DNA from: Rotaria sp. Silwood1
Lineage: Eukaryota > Rotifera > Eurotatoria > Philodinida > Philodinidae
Assembly: GCA_905250075.1 (NCBI GenBank)
Contig: CAJNOP010000197.1
Coordinates: forward strand, 124,001-188,000
Length of the DNA: 64,000 bases
Direction: 5' to 3'
Part shown: positions 39,596 to 53,633 of the stretch, one piece after another
Layout of the letters: the number at the start of each line of letters is the position of its first letter
Position numbering within the stretch: the stretch's first letter is position 1
Notes under the pieces: model-generated
Told to the model about the DNA's origin: nothing
Database searches by the model: none
What the model saw: the letters and a program-made list of their open reading frames with translations, nothing else
Made by a program: the position numbers and the translations under genes

Positions 39596-41461
39596 CTATC
39601 TCATTGACATATTTCGATTATAATTTTCATATAAATTGTTCGAAAAATATTTTTGTTTCCCTGTTAATGGTAATCGATGATGTTGACTGTGCGTTTGTAC
39701 TGGTGGTATTGTTGATGATTGTGATGAACTTGATGGTGAAGGAAGATCATGTTCATGTTCATGTTTATCCATACCATCATTTTCATTCACTAAATTTGAC
39801 ATTAATGGTGATTGTAATTCATATTCTTCATGTGAACAAATTCGTTCACTTTTTAACGGTGAATTTTGTTTTACTAATTTATCATTATCTGTATCAGTTG
39901 AATTCATAAGTATCGGTATAGTCACAGTACGATTTTCGATATTTGTTTGTGGCTCTATTAAAGTTGTCGTTGGAATTGTACTAGTTGTTGTTTTTTGTGT
40001 TGGTGTAATTTGTCCTAAAGAATAATTAAGTACAGCGAATATCAGTGGTACAAGTACCGAAAAATAGACAAGATAAAAACGCATTGCTATCGGATAAATA
40101 CATGCTAATAGACAACATGATAAAACAAGTAAAAATCGAAGAAATGATGATGAACACCAATGTCCACATGATTGTAATATCAAATTTGATGATGATATTG
40201 TTATTTCACTTGTTGGTGTTGGTGATTCAGTCATTGTTGCTAAATTGAAACCGCTTTGAATATTATTATTACTAATTATACCAAGTGATGAAAGCATTGA
40301 TATTGAATTAGGTATAGATAAGTGTTGTTTTTGTTGACGACGTTTCGATGATCTTTTTCGACATGGTGAACATTTTGACATTTTCAAACGTAAATAAAAA
40401 TAAAAAAGACAATCATAAAATAATTTTGCTAAAGCAATCAAAGATATAAACAATGTAATTAATAAAGGTATTAAATTAAATAAAACACTTTGTACAAGAC
40501 GATTACGATCAAACCATTCTTCAAGATAACTTATTTGTGTTGTACCTGGACAATAGACAGGTTTTGGAGTTTTTTCATTAGAATCAATTGTATAAAGTAA
40601 TGGTATGGTTGCTGTAAATGATAATGACCATATACAAAGTACAAGACAAAAACATAAACGACGAAAAAATCGACGTAAACAAAGTCCACAAGATTGTAAA
40701 CAAGTACGTGTTGAATGATGTTGATCGGACGATGACGATGATGGTGATGATAATAAACATAAGACAAAATTTGCATGCATTGCTGCTATTGTATAAGCTA
40801 GAATAAATTAAATCATTGATAAAAGATTTGTTTTTTTTTTGTATTCTCAATAGAATAAAAAATTTTCTTACTGTCAACTTTCATTTTTTTCATTATTTAT
40901 CTCAAAATCAATAAATAAGACTTTATTATATTAAGTCATATTAAAAATTGGTAACTTCTAATCATAATACGATTAGAAAAAAAACGAAATAAGAGATTTA
41001 CTCTAATGAAATTAGTATCATATTACAGTATTTAGAATATAAAATAGAGAGATTTTAAAAATAATCATTATAAGAGTTTTTTGTTCTCTTGTTATTTTAT
41101 ATCATTAAACCAAGAAGAAAACTTTATATCATTTAGTTTCATTTTTCTTCATGTCTAGAAAATAAACAAAAGATAAAGGCATACCAAGTACAACAGTACA
41201 CGATGTTTGCAAATAATATATCGCTCGACAATTGGTTTCTGAAAGTCCTTTTGAACGAAGAGTTTGCGCTAGATAATAAATGTATAAACAATTAAGTAAT
41301 GAACTTGATAAAGCAGCACTTGAAAAATAAAAATTCACTATATTACGATATGAAGCAAATGCCATTAACATAGGTATAACCATATTTAGGGCAACTAAAA
41401 TTGATGTGGCCATCAATTCGATGATTAGCCATGTTGATATACGATAGAACAAAAATGGCAT
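39596..41461 (-). CDS. Atypical 7TM receptor-like membrane protein
   Basis: Exon 1 is 41185-41461 and exon 2 is 39596-40797 (TAG), joined through a split GCT codon; 492 residues. Seven hydrophobic segments are readable: WLIIELMATSILVALNMVIP (TM1), a segment ending LLNCLYIYYLAQTL (TM2), TSCTVVLAYTIAAMHANFVL (TM3, spanning the splice), LCFCLVLCIWSLSFTATIPL (TM4), VLFNLIPLLITLFISLIALA (TM5), FLRFLLVLSCCLLACIYPIA (TM6) and a final VYFSVLVPLIFAVLNYSL (TM7). There is no DRY after TM3 and no NPxxY in TM7. Loop 3 is long and basic to Ser-rich. The C tail is long, Thr/Ser-rich and has a HEHEHD motif. The TM3 phrase AMHANFVLCLL resembles class A receptors. I call it an orphan receptor-like protein; ligand and G-protein coupling cannot be inferred. 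ATG 41461 is the first in frame, with a stop upstream. Confidence 0.7.
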
Positions 41462-44400
41462 TGACAATAACGGTGTTCACCATCGACTCTTTTGTCTATT
41501 CATTAGACCTTTGTCAGATCAAGCTTAATCTAAAACATATTAAAAACTAATCTGCTTCTTTTTTTTTCTTCTTTTTTTCTTCTTCGTCTTTTCTTTTTTT
41601 TTTTCTTTTCTTAGGCGATTTCTCTTAAAATTCTTTTGACAATGGCGACAACAAACAACTACATATCGATTGATCGACTCGAGTACAACGATGTCCTTGA
41701 CACATTACGCACACACCACAGGGAGAAAGAAATGAAGAGAACCGAGGGAAGGACTAATTCGATCCCATTCCCGATTTGATGAATCGTGTTCTCGTTGTCA
41801 TAAAGAATAAGAAAAGAAAACTGCTTTTGGTCTAGTTTGTTTTGGTAGTGTAAGACTCGAGGCGCATCCAAAGAAATGAATCGTCATGTAATTATGTTCT
41901 CCTCTGTCTCATTCTTCAAACACATATTCAAAAAAAAAAAAAAAAAAAAGGAAAAGAAAAACTCAACAGACAACGACAACAATAACACGACAAACTAAAT
42001 TCATCGGAAGCTTTATTTCGTCTGAAATCAATCATGCAAAAATCTATAAGTCTTTTCTTGAAATAAACTAAACATATTGATGATATCATCTTGAAAAATC
42101 TCAACTATATATATTTATATAGTAGTGTTAATAGTGGTCAGAAAAGTTCTAATTCATGAATAATATTAACTACCTTTGTAGTTTGATAAATTTTTTTGAA
42201 AAAAAAAAAATATTACCGACCGAATAATAAGTAGCAAAAGAAACTCGTCAACAACAGACAATTAGCTCGTAAAGAAAACGGCAAACGTCTGTCGGACGGC
42301 GGTAACGATTGAGCTTTTAACATAGAAGAAAACGTCAATATAGCGTATAACTACGAACAGAATAATTGTAGAAAAAAAAAGAAAAAAAAGAATAGTCGGA
42401 GACGATGAAGAAAAAGATGATTTATGATATCGTGAATCGAAATAAAGAAGTGCGAAGAACTGAAAATAGCGACCATAACACAAGAGACAGAGCGAAGACG
42501 AGAGAGAGGGAGAGCGAGAAAGACAGAGAGAAGAGAGAAAACTTGAGAAGAAGAATTCAGTCGATTATTTCGATATGCTCGTATAAAAAAAGAACATGAT
42601 AAGACAAATGAAATACAAGAAACAAGACGACACTTTTTTGACAAGAACACATAGAATCGATTGGGTGAGAGCGACCCGAGCGAAATCTTCTCTAGTGCTC
42701 ACTTATTTCCGGTTATAGTCTCATTTCGGAGAATAACTAACGAAGACTCTTTATGCTCGTCTTCACACTAAGAAACTCAAGGTTGATGTTACTATTCTTA
42801 ATAACAATGACTAAGACAATCTAACATATAAATAAAAGAAAAGAAAAAAGATAATATATAGACCATCTCTTATATATACTCAAATTAGCTAAATAAGAAA
42901 CGAATGACATAGATCTTTTCTATAGGTTCATCTATTATTTATATCAAGCTCGCTTTGTTACACACGAAAATAGAAAAATGATGAACAAGCAATCAATGAT
43001 CCATCGTTGTCTCTGAACAACATTACATTTTACATATTTGTCATAGAGAGAGTACTTATTCTTATTGTCGTCATTTTTTTTTTCTGTCTACATTTTTTTT
43101 TCTTCGAGTCGTGCAATGCGGACAATCAAACAAAAACTTGTTTAAACATTGTTACTACCCAGTACAATTGATATAATAAGTGACAACACAAACATACTCA
43201 TATTCTATTCATTGATAACATGAATATAGAAAAAAGAAATAGAATAATTATGTGCATCTTCTTCTTAACAAGATCAGAGCAACAACAAAAAAAATGAATA
43301 GAGAACTACTAACAACTATTGTGTGATTAGGAAGCACATACATGTCATCATTATCATCAACATCCAATCACAATATCATGTCCTTGATAAATGTGCAAGA
43401 GTTAGACCACCTGGCATGATCCAAAGTATTTGATCGTGATTGATTTCTTCCTTTTGCTATTATCAAATAAATAACTCCATGTATATCTAGCTGTTCGAGA
43501 TATTAAATGAGACAATCTTCGTTCTTAACAGTTGGACATCAAATATTAACGAATAATATCAAATATCAAGTAGAATTCATGTGTTTTTTAAGTTAAGATA
43601 GAATATTAAGAATACAAAAAATTTTAATACATTTATATATATTCAAATATTTTGTATAATTATCTATTGATTGTTCAAATAAGCTTTCTAGTAAATATAT
43701 ATTTTTTTTCTATAGAAATTAAGATAATGAATAGTATTAATTTAATGCTTGTAACATGTACATAGAAATAATTATTTTCTTTATTAATATTATAAATGTA
43801 AATAAAATATTTTTAATTTTATTAATAAAAATTCATATCACTTTATTAGAATTTATGAGAATGCACCTGTCATGAATGAAAAGTTGTCTTTTGTTAAGTT
43901 AAATTCCCTGTGATGACATAAATCTATATATAGCAACTTAATTTTAGATGACGTTAAGTATTTATAAGTATTTTTAGTTTTCTAAGAAATGAAAAACATT
44001 ATGATTGATGATTAATTTGTCTATTTTAATAACTAATTTTTTATATTAAAAAGAGAAAAGATTGAAAATATTAAAAGAATCTAATTTTAAATATGAGAAA
44101 TTTTGTTTTAAAAACAATTCTTCAAAGACAACCACACCCTTAATATAAAATTAATTAATTCTCTACAAAGAGTGACAGAAAATGTCAGCGTCGGTTATTC
44201 ACTATCTTCAACAAACTTTTGTTTTTTTAATGCATAGAAAAGATAAAGACTCTATGAAATCTATGTTGATTTATCCAATAGTTCTTATCTGACGATAATT
44301 CATGACCCTAATCAATCCCGAAAATTTACATTAGCTAAAAGCTGCAACGTTAATCAACTACTTACTAATTATAATTTACGTCGAAGAATAACCGTAGTTC

Positions 44401-45463
44401 TCTAACAAGTTTTTTTTTTGTTGCTAACAGTTGGAGATACATGGAATACATGCGATTTTTCACCATTCTGTTCTTCCTTGTTTTTTTTTGAACTATGTCT
44501 TTCCTAATGAGATATAATTACCAATATTTTCTACTATCATGATGATCTATCCGATTAATAAAATAAATCAATCCGTGTATCAGTAATAAATCTTACCCTC
44601 TTAAACAACTTGAATCTATTTATTACGGCAAATAATACATAAACTGATGTTTGCCACAAGGGCTCTTATTACCATTCGTAACCCGATAACTCAATAAATT
44701 ACTGTCTACTCCACGTTGTAACCAAGTTAAATTACAACAACTACTATTAATACCACTTTCTTCATCATTATTGTCACGTTCCTATCTTTATATATCTCTA
44801 TCTATATAAAATTAATGTGAAAATATAACTATGTATACTTGTCTACTCTTGATTGCTCTCTCAGACATGAAAAATACTAGTAAAAATAAAGATTGCTCTC
44901 TTCTCTTTGAAACTATTGGATACTAGATAAAAACAGGAAACAAAATAATCTTTCTGGATTAAAAAGCTTTACTCAAATAGTAGAATCAATCAATGTACTA
45001 AAACTTAATATAGACTGATTTCCATATTATTTAGTTTCACAAGAAACAAACAAACTTCTATGATTGAACTTTCTATTATAGATGACTTTTTTTTTTTTGT
45101 TCAAAATATCGATATTATGATATTATCTTGATTCATTGGAAAGGTATGCTTTTGTATTCAAATAAACAGTGCAGTATTTAATAAAAAAAGAAAAGAAAAA
45201 AAAAAGAAAGAGCGTGTCTATGTTTGCACAAAATAAGAAAGAAAACAAAACGTTAGATTGAAAAGAAAAAATTTCAAAACTGGTTTGGCTATATTTATAT
45301 ATATATATATAATCTCTTGTTTTATTCACACAGAGAAATATCGTTCTAATGTTCAAATATTTGCATAATGAATATATATCATATTAATCACTGTTAACCG
45401 ATGATTCTACATATAAAAAAAACAAAATTAAATTTAACAAAACAAAGCAAAAAATGAATAAAT
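41462..45463. other. Intergenic AT-rich stretch
   Basis: No gene is supported. The first ~1.2 kb holds the promoter side of the minus-strand receptor gene and contains purine-rich simple sequence (A run near 41930-41948, GA-rich 42480-42545). The remainder is AT-rich without recognisable structure, and includes the 3' flank of WDR26 at the right end. Confidence 0.6.
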
Positions 45464-48400
45464 TTAACCTGTTTGTAATTGATATTCTGTAGTTGACCAA
45501 ATTCGAACAGTTGCATCATCAGATGCTGAAGCAAATAATAATGGTAATATTGGATGCCATGAAACACAATTAACAGTACGTGAATGACCAGAAAAGATCA
45601 TTATTGGACGTTCTTGTCTTCGATGCCATAAATAAACTTTTGAATCTATTTAAAAACAAAAAAAAAGTCAAAATAAATGATTAAATAATCTTAACTCACC
45701 TTCACTACCGCTTGCTATAAATTCTTCATTAGGCCCACCAAATGTTGCATGATTAACATAATGTCCTTGTGTTACGCCTTGATATTTACGAAGTAATTGT
45801 CTATCATGTAAATCCCAAAGGTGAACACCCTTTAACAAATAAATATAAAATTTAAAAAAAGCAAAATGTTTTTTTTTCTTTGTTTTCTTCTTTATTTATA
45901 CTTGTGTAGCAATATTAAGAAGAGCTAAACGACCATCTTTACTTATTGTAAATGACATAATTGGATGATCTTCATGAATTCTAAATAAAGTAACATAAAA
46001 TGAAATTATTTTTAGAAAAAAAAAAAAAAATTATATTTATACAATTGTTGATCAGTTAAACTATCAAATTTATATGAACTAATACGTTTTTGAGCATCAG
46101 CTGCTAATATAGTTCCATCATTTGTTACATTTAAACATTGTAAACGTACACCTTCCCAACTATCAATTACATTACCATCAATATCCTTAAATAACAAAAA
46201 TAAGATTAACAAATAAAGATATATTTTTCTACATACACAGTAATAAAATTGTCCACGAGATCCTCCACATACAAATCTTGTTCCACATGGTAACCATGCA
46301 GCACAAGTTAAACTATCCTCTGGTGTATGATGTATGCGTGATCGTTGTTCTTCTTTCTAAATTTTAATAAATAATGTTTTTTTTTTTTTTTATTAATAAA
46401 AAGAACATTTCAAAAGGAAGAAATAATAGAGACTTCAATTTTGAAGTTTCTACTGTTTTTAGAGCCGGTTAGGTCGACAATTTTCGAACCATCCTTTAAA
46501 TGAAATTATCTAATCGGAATAGGATAGTTACGTCAAAGATATGAAATGCTTTTTTTTATATGAATGACAAGTGTATTCTACACAGTTCTCCGACGATGCG
46601 TTTGAGAATTGTGTAGAGTAGAGTTCATTGGGTCCAAGATCAATTCGACAGATTCTAACTATTTTCTTTTTGAAATAATTCTTACTTGAATATCCCATAT
46701 CCATATTTCATTACATTCATCTGTACCACAAGCGATTATATATCGACTAAATGGACACCAAGCTATATAGCCAATACCAAATGAATGACCATCAAATTGT
46801 TTTCGTAATTTTATTCTATATGTTTCCTAAAAATGAAAAGAAATATTTCGATTAAAAATATGAAATTTTTCTTTATCTTTTACCATATCAACATCATATA
46901 TATACAAATTACCATCTTTTGAACCAGTTGCAAGTTTAGTACCATCCGGAGAAAATTTACAAAACCATACTTCATCTGTATGATCTGTTAATGTTTGAAT
47001 TGTAACACAAGGTAATGTTTGTCTAGAAAGAAAATCAATTTTTATATTTCTATAATAAATTAATCATAGAGCTCATGAATCTTATTCGAAATGTAGTTTC
47101 GAGTAAAATAAACTTTTTTTGTTTTTGAATTCGAATATAAAAAAATTATCTTGTGTAAAACTTAGTTTAGAATTAATTCATATGTTATTTGTATTACAAG
47201 AAATCCTTATTGTTTTGTTTTATGTTATTATTTCACTTTCTACATATTGATATTAAATTCTTTTACTTACTTAGTACATGCATGATCTTGAAGTAATGAT
47301 ATATCTTCCATAGATAATTTTCCGGGTTTAACATGATATGTACATCGTTCTTGTTGTAATTCAATTGCTTGTGATAATAAGGCTTCAAGTCGTTTTGGTG
47401 GTAACATTATATCAGGTGGGAAATATTCTAATAAAAGAAAAATGCAATTTATTAACGGTTGGTGTAAAATTTCTTCATTAAGTTTTTTCTTTACAGCATT
47501 GAAATGTCATATGATTGAGATTTTTTTTTTTTTTGTTTTATAAATAGTAAAATATCTACTCTTAAAATAAATAAAAGACTTAAATGAAAATTTTTTTTTG
47601 TTTAAAAAGTCACAACAATTTTCAAAATAAAAAGTCTTTGTATAAGAACGACTATTCTCAATTCTCACTTCCATAAAAGGACTATTTTTTGTTTTTATTC
47701 GCAATTATGCATTCGTGAAGTAGATGTAAAAACCAATGAAGGACTCGATAATAGTGACTGATTGTAGTGTTACTTTTACCAAAAAATTGTCTGCTTCAAG
47801 AAAAGAATATTCTCAGAAAAAATTGATATTTAGGTTTATAAATTTATTCCTATTTCAGTACTATACAAAAGCTTTTAGTAAAAATTAAAATTATGATTGA
47901 AAGAACAGTTAGTTAATTATGACCAAAAAAAGAAATGTTGGAAAATGTCATTACTTAATGTCGTTCTCATTTCTGCAGGAAAACTCTGTCTAAAAAAAAA
48001 AACAGTTCCTACAAAACTCCTTCATGTAAAAATACAGATTATTCATTACAACGAACAGTTTCGTAAGATATTCAAATAACTATTTTCGCATACAACAAAT
48101 TGAAGAGTAGATAACTAAAACCAAAATTCAATTTCGATTATAATTATCATGGATGAAAAAGTATTCATATAAAACTCTGTATCCATGAATAAACAAATAA
48201 ACTTTCTTATTATATGAAATTTTGTTTTTCTAAATTCAAAAAAAATTTCCAACGACCATGAGAAGATTATTTGCACTTAGAGAGTATTCTGAGGTCGCTA
48301 GGATTCTAAGAGAGAAGTTGCGTATTTCTTTTTGAAACCGCTGAAGAAAAGTGAAAACACTGATTAGAACTTCACTTAAAAGTGATTCTCAAATTCTGAC

Positions 48401-49770
48401 AAAAGATGTTTGAAATCTTATACAATAGTTACTATCGAAAGTTTTATTGCATGAATACATAGCAGAATGCTTCGTCTATAATAATGTATTGAATAACTCA
48501 ATCTTAGATTTAATTTTAACATTCATTTAGATAAAGTCTAGAAAACAGTGACTATCCGTTGTTCAATGTTCTGGAACTTTCTACGTTTTTCATTTGATGT
48601 CATGTTCTAGAATATTACATTCTCGTAATACATATAGAGTAAGAGACTATTCATTATCAGTTCATTTGTATAAATAATAATGTTGACTATTTCGAACATT
48701 CAATACAAATAAAATTTCTATTTGATTTTATTAGAACTTTTGATCAGCCCTAAGCAGAATATATTGAAAACAAAAACATATGCAAAACTTTATCCCAGTA
48801 ATTAAATGATTCTTCTTTGCCCTTTTTTTTTGAATAAAATTACTTTGTAATTTTTCCATTAGTTTATCTCTTGATGTAAAACCTTTTCCACTCCAATTTG
48901 CTGCTTTATACATATCTTTAACAGAATTAAACATAAGAAATCTAAATAGCCAAAAAAAGAAATAATCTTTTTTTTTTTTTAATCTTATTTCAAAATATCA
49001 TACGCAGTTAATTGATGTGTTCGTTCAATACGAATATCTAATGTTCGAATTTCATTTCGTAAACAATAAAGAGCTTCCATAAGTTGATTATCTTCAATTA
49101 ATTCAAAATATTTTTGTTCAAGAATTAAATATTTCATTTGCTAAATGAAAAACAAAAACAAAAACAATAATTTTAATTAATAAAAAATTGTTTTTTTTTT
49201 TTACTTGTATGCCATCATGTTCTTCAATATATTGTTTTAATTTATCAAGAGCTATGAGTGCCTGTAAAAAGATTTTTAAATTTAAAAAAAAGAATTCTTT
49301 TTCAAATTAAAAATTATTCATTCTTACTTCTGTCCATTTGCCTGACATAATTAATTCACGAAAATTTGATGCTTGTTCATTTTCAAGCACACAACCACTT
49401 TCAGATATAAGACTATCAACTGTTTTACTAAAATATTAGAAAAATAAAATGATTTAAAAAACAATTAATTTTGTTTTTTCTACCTTAAACCAACACTTTG
49501 TAAATGTTGACCAATAAGTCTTAAGATTTCTTTTTGACTATTACTAAATATTTGTGTATTTGATTGATCATCATTTGTTTGTGTTGATATTGATATTAAA
49601 GAATTATTATTATTATTATTATTATCATCGTTATTGAATATATTACCATTACAATGTTGTTTAAGTCGTTCAACATTATTATTTGTATCAGATGTTGTTA
49701 CATTTGTATTATTATCATTAAGGGATGATATTAAAGGTTGTTGGATAATTTCGGAATCAGACGATTGCAT
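45464..49770 (-). CDS. WDR26: WDR26, LisH-CTLH-WD40 subunit of the GID/CTLH E3 ubiquitin ligase
   Basis: Thirteen exons: 49484-49770, 49328-49427, 49205-49261, 49004-49140, 48844-48941, 47271-47427, 46884-47022, 46686-46826, 46237-46356, 46043-46185, 45902-45980, 45700-45829, 45464-45645; 589 residues (human about 660). After an Asn-rich N terminus come LisH (~81-112, [14 protein letters not shown]), CTLH (~113-170), the [15 protein letters not shown] stretch and WD40 repeats (~280-589), with [42 protein letters not shown] and the last repeat [11 protein letters not shown]. These match WDR26/Gid7 throughout. In known systems it scaffolds the CTLH ligase and recruits RanBPM and substrates. The ATG at 49770 is the first in frame. 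An open 5' extension (to about 49898) without ATG encodes SSSSDEDVSG and PPPKRARL, so a further 5' exon may exist. Confidence 0.93.
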
Positions 49771-50969
49771 TGTTTGAGAATAAGAATAATTAGAATCTTT
49801 AGTAATTGTTGATGTAGTAGGGTTTAGACGCGCACGTTTGGGTGGTGGACACCCTGAAACGTCTTCGTCTGAACTTGATGAGGCCAGTATTGTTTAGAGT
49901 TTAACAATGAATGACTCATAGGGAAAATGTTAGAATACGAATGCATACCGCCAGCGTGATAGAAAAAGAGAGAGAGGGAGAGAGAGAAAAAGATATGGAA
50001 AACGAAAAGAGAAAAGACTGTGAGAGAAAACAAATGCACGTTGTAATCAATTTCAAAATATAGAAAAAAAAAACAGATGGAGATAGTTTAAATGTAAATC
50101 TCTTTTATATGATATTATTCAAATATCTAAATAGAATAGAAAACGAATAGATTTGTCCTTGCAAAGTACGGTTTCAACCGATCTCGAACAGTCATACATG
50201 CAAGAACTAATAAAAAATTAGATACGCATAATGATAAGAATAAAAACCAAACTTCGTTTGAAAAAAATTTTTTTTTATTTTTTTATTTTGTTAAGAATAA
50301 TTTACAGTAAAACAAACACTACTCATAGGTAAACGGTGGTCGCATAATTATTTTTCTAATGGTTAAAAATTTCTACCAATCATATCATGATGTTCTGTAT
50401 AAATATACAAAAATGTCAAGATTAGTCTTTTCTATATTAAGCACTTGAAAACAAAGCAAAGTATCCAAGACACTTACATTTTTTTTTGAAAATATACTAT
50501 GTTTTGTATCTCACTGCTTGAGTCGATCAAAACGGATATGAATTATGATCTATTTTATAGTAGTAAACGGTGACAAAACGGCAACTCTTTATATCAGTAA
50601 ACAAACTATATTCTATCATAATCTTATCTACAATAATAGGGCAGCACATATGGGCCATAATCGTACTACGACAGAATCGTATTTTTGCATCCAAAGATGT
50701 AGACGGTATATGGACCATTTCTCAATCTTGTTTTTACTGTAGATAGCTGTAATTTTTGACTTGGCTGACAAAAACATCGTAATGCATTGATAATCTATAT
50801 TGTAGAAAAACATATTTGCTTCTTTATTACAACATTAGATATCATCTACTAAGGACACCCAGACAAAAATTGCATTTTTTGATCATATTTTCTTCTCCTT
50901 CTGGGCATCCCATATAAAACTGAATCTTTTATATTCAATAAAAGCTGGTATGTTAGCGGCCATATGAAG

Positions 50970-51046
50970 AAAAGGAGGAATCAGGAGGATTTATGACCCG
51001 AGTCTTTGGGAGGATTACTCTTAAAAAAGGAGGAAAAAAGGAGGAT
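50970..51046. repeat. GGAGGA-rich patch, first copy
   Basis: Repeated AAAAGGAGGA-type units interrupted by ATTTATGACCCGAG. It resembles, in the same orientation, the patch at 53543-53633. Strong purine asymmetry in an AT-rich surrounding. Confidence 0.6.
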
Positions 51047-52420
51047 TTCTTTCTTACTAAGAAAGGATGCTGCAGTGTTCCAAACATGCAAGTGCGTCAG
51101 GAATAGAGTTGCATATTGACAGTTGCAATCCATCAGACTCAGAATACTTCGATCCAGATCCGTTTTATGAAATATTTCCAGACCTTAATCCTCCATAAAC
51201 TCTACGTGAATTGCACCACATATAGTTCAGAAACTACTTTGATGAGCTTTAATGTATGCAAACAATTGATTGTCATCCTCAACAACCAAAGCAGGAAAAA
51301 AATCAACTTTCAAAGATAATTACAAACAATAAAATTTTGAAAAAATTTTGTATGAATCGAAATTCTCTTTCTAATCTCTATCCAAGCGAGTTTGCTACCA
51401 GTCCAACAGGATTCATTCACAATTCTCTTTGACATGAAAGACGTCCTACATCTTAAGAAAGGCCATTGCAATGATACATGTGCTTCTCAATGAAAACAAC
51501 AAAGTTCTTAAGAGAAAGCGATTGAACGAATTTTAAATTAATAAAATATTGCAGATTGACAGATATTTGCCTTTGAGTCAAGGACGAATGAACATATTCA
51601 GTGGAAGAATAACGAAAGAAAGATGATGTTCAAAATCTTTATTCAACTCTTATTTAAGAAGTTAATTCACAAAACCGATCAATAAAAAGTACAAAGTTAG
51701 TTGACCGAGATACTCATTAGGATTCAACAATTCTTAAGTAGTACGTAACAGTAAGCTTATCACAGAATTTATTCAAGATCGTCATAGTAACTGCATAAAA
51801 TATCAAAAATAAAACAGTTTTTTGAAAGCATCAACAAGGCTTTGTATCTCCGTCAGAACTTACAGTAATACCCGATACTGTCGAATTATTTACAGAGAAA
51901 AATCAGTTGTGAAGATGAAATGAAAAACCAGCACATACTTTCTTTACTCACTATCGACGTCTCTTTATCAATTCACGATGAACTATACTGCGACATTAGA
52001 AAACGTGCTTTTATAGAATTTCTGTCTCTTCTCAGAATAACTTCTTCGCAAGATAATCAAGACAAAATTAGAAACAAAAATGTATTCAACTACGGCAAAA
52101 AGGTTATTCACAAGAATTAAAATACGCTGACGCTAAGTTGTCGTCAGCGATGTAAATTTTAGTGTTAAACTGGAACTTTTCTTGTACCCAGCTACAATAA
52201 TGGAGTTCTCAGCAAAAACTCGTTGTTAACAAGAGGGAGTACGAAGACTGAATTTCAGTAAGCAATCTGGTTTTTCAGTCATATCGGAACAACTGTTCAA
52301 TTAGATAAAACCGAAATGACAGGTACCTAAAATTAATGGTATCGAAAAAACCTTGCAGTCAGTGGAATTCCAGCGACCAAAGGCTTCGGGATAACTGACA
52401 CCTCTAAAACATAGTACGGA

Positions 52421-53349
52421 GTGCCAAAAAAAATCGAACTCTCGAGATTATAATATGAATAAAAGTTTATTTATAATTACAAGAGACCTAAATAATTATC
52501 AATAGTAGCAGTAGTAAAATTACAATATACATAGTATTTTAAAAAATAATGTTACATAATCCTACAATTCAAAAAGTTAAACTAAACAATAATTGTTCTT
52601 TTCCATCTATGTCAAACTATTTCGCATGGCCGTGATCTTCTTTGCACTCAAAAATTAAATAACTTCCCTAAACTTTATCTTGTTGAGTAATATGTATAAA
52701 TATACAGTTTTTAACAGACCTTCTCCTAATGCTAAAAGATTTTCAAGAGGAAATTGCTCTGGTACATTTTGAGAGCAAAAATTTACAACAAAACGATTAT
52801 TTTTATTAATTTTTGAGTTCAAAAAAACATATTAGAAAGTTTTAGATACAATTTAAATTTGAGAATATTGTTCCATCGTGGTGCATTTATATTATAGTGT
52901 TAATAAGATTATCTAAAACTCATCAAAATTTTCGAATATTTATGAATTTGTACTTTAGATGAATTCAAAGATCTCTTCATATCTTTTGATAGCGTTTCCA
53001 GAATGAGCTAAAAATTTGGGTTTCAGCGTATCTTTTCACGTACTTTCAAATGGTATAACCTATTTCAAAATCGAAATTTCTTATATGCACGCTTGGTCAG
53101 TAGTCTGATGGAGCTTTTCCTAAAAATAGATTTTCAAATATATGATAAAGAAATGGTTCGATATAGGTAGAAAAGAACAACTATTATTTAGCATAACTTT
53201 TTGAATTTTAGGATGGAGTAAAATTATTTTTAAAATATTGTATATATTGCACATTTACTACTGTTACTCTTGGTATATAATTTAGGTTCTTTGTAGTTAT
53301 AAATAAATTTTTATTCACATTATAATCTTGAGGAGCCAGTTTTTTGCAC
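52421..53349. mobile_element. Non-autonomous element with ~205-bp terminal inverted repeats
   Basis: The left arm (52421-~52625) begins GTGCCAAAAAAAATCGAAC and continues GAGATTATAATATGAATAAA. The right arm (~53143-53349), reverse-complemented, begins GTGCAAAAAACTGGCTCC and continues AAGATTATAATGTGAATAAA. Similarity continues through GTTCTTTTCCATCTATG against GTTCTTTTCTACCTATA. The ~515-bp interior has no transposase. Arms are clearly diverged, so the element is not recent. The A-rich end after GTGC loosely resembles Tc1/mariner-type termini, but no TA duplication is evident. Confidence 0.8.
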
Positions 53350-53542
53350 AATGTCCTCTTGAATATAGTTTAATTCGGAGCTTTTGTGAAAATTGGAGAA
53401 GATTCATTCGAATCTCATCGAATCGGATAGGAATCTACGGAAATATTTCAGTCCAGGATCATTACGAAGACCACCATATTACAAACCCTACGGAGAGTGT
53501 TACAAAAGTACTATCATTAGTGGCTTTCGTAACGAAAATATC

Positions 53543-53633
53543 AAAAAAGGAGGAAAAGGAGGAATGGATCCACAAATGGAGGAGGGGGAGGAGCCTTTTT
53601 CAAAAAAAGGAGGAAAAGGAGGAAAAGGAGGAG
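53543..53633. repeat. GGAGGA-rich patch, second copy
   Basis: AAAAAAGGAGGAAAAGGAGG units with a central GGAGGAGGGGGAGGAG. In one frame they translate to GGKGGKGG, which explains the ORFs overlapping this site without requiring a gene. Same orientation as the patch at 50970-51046, about 2.6 kb away. Confidence 0.65.

Noticed and set aside
39604..40877. Several open frames overlapping the minus-strand 7TM gene in other frames
   Set aside because: They are shadows of the long second exon, with odd residue composition (runs of V, M, H, Y).
50545..50742. Possible zinc-finger (FLYWCH-like) relic
   Set aside because: Only loose resemblance in one frame; the Cys/His spacing does not fit.
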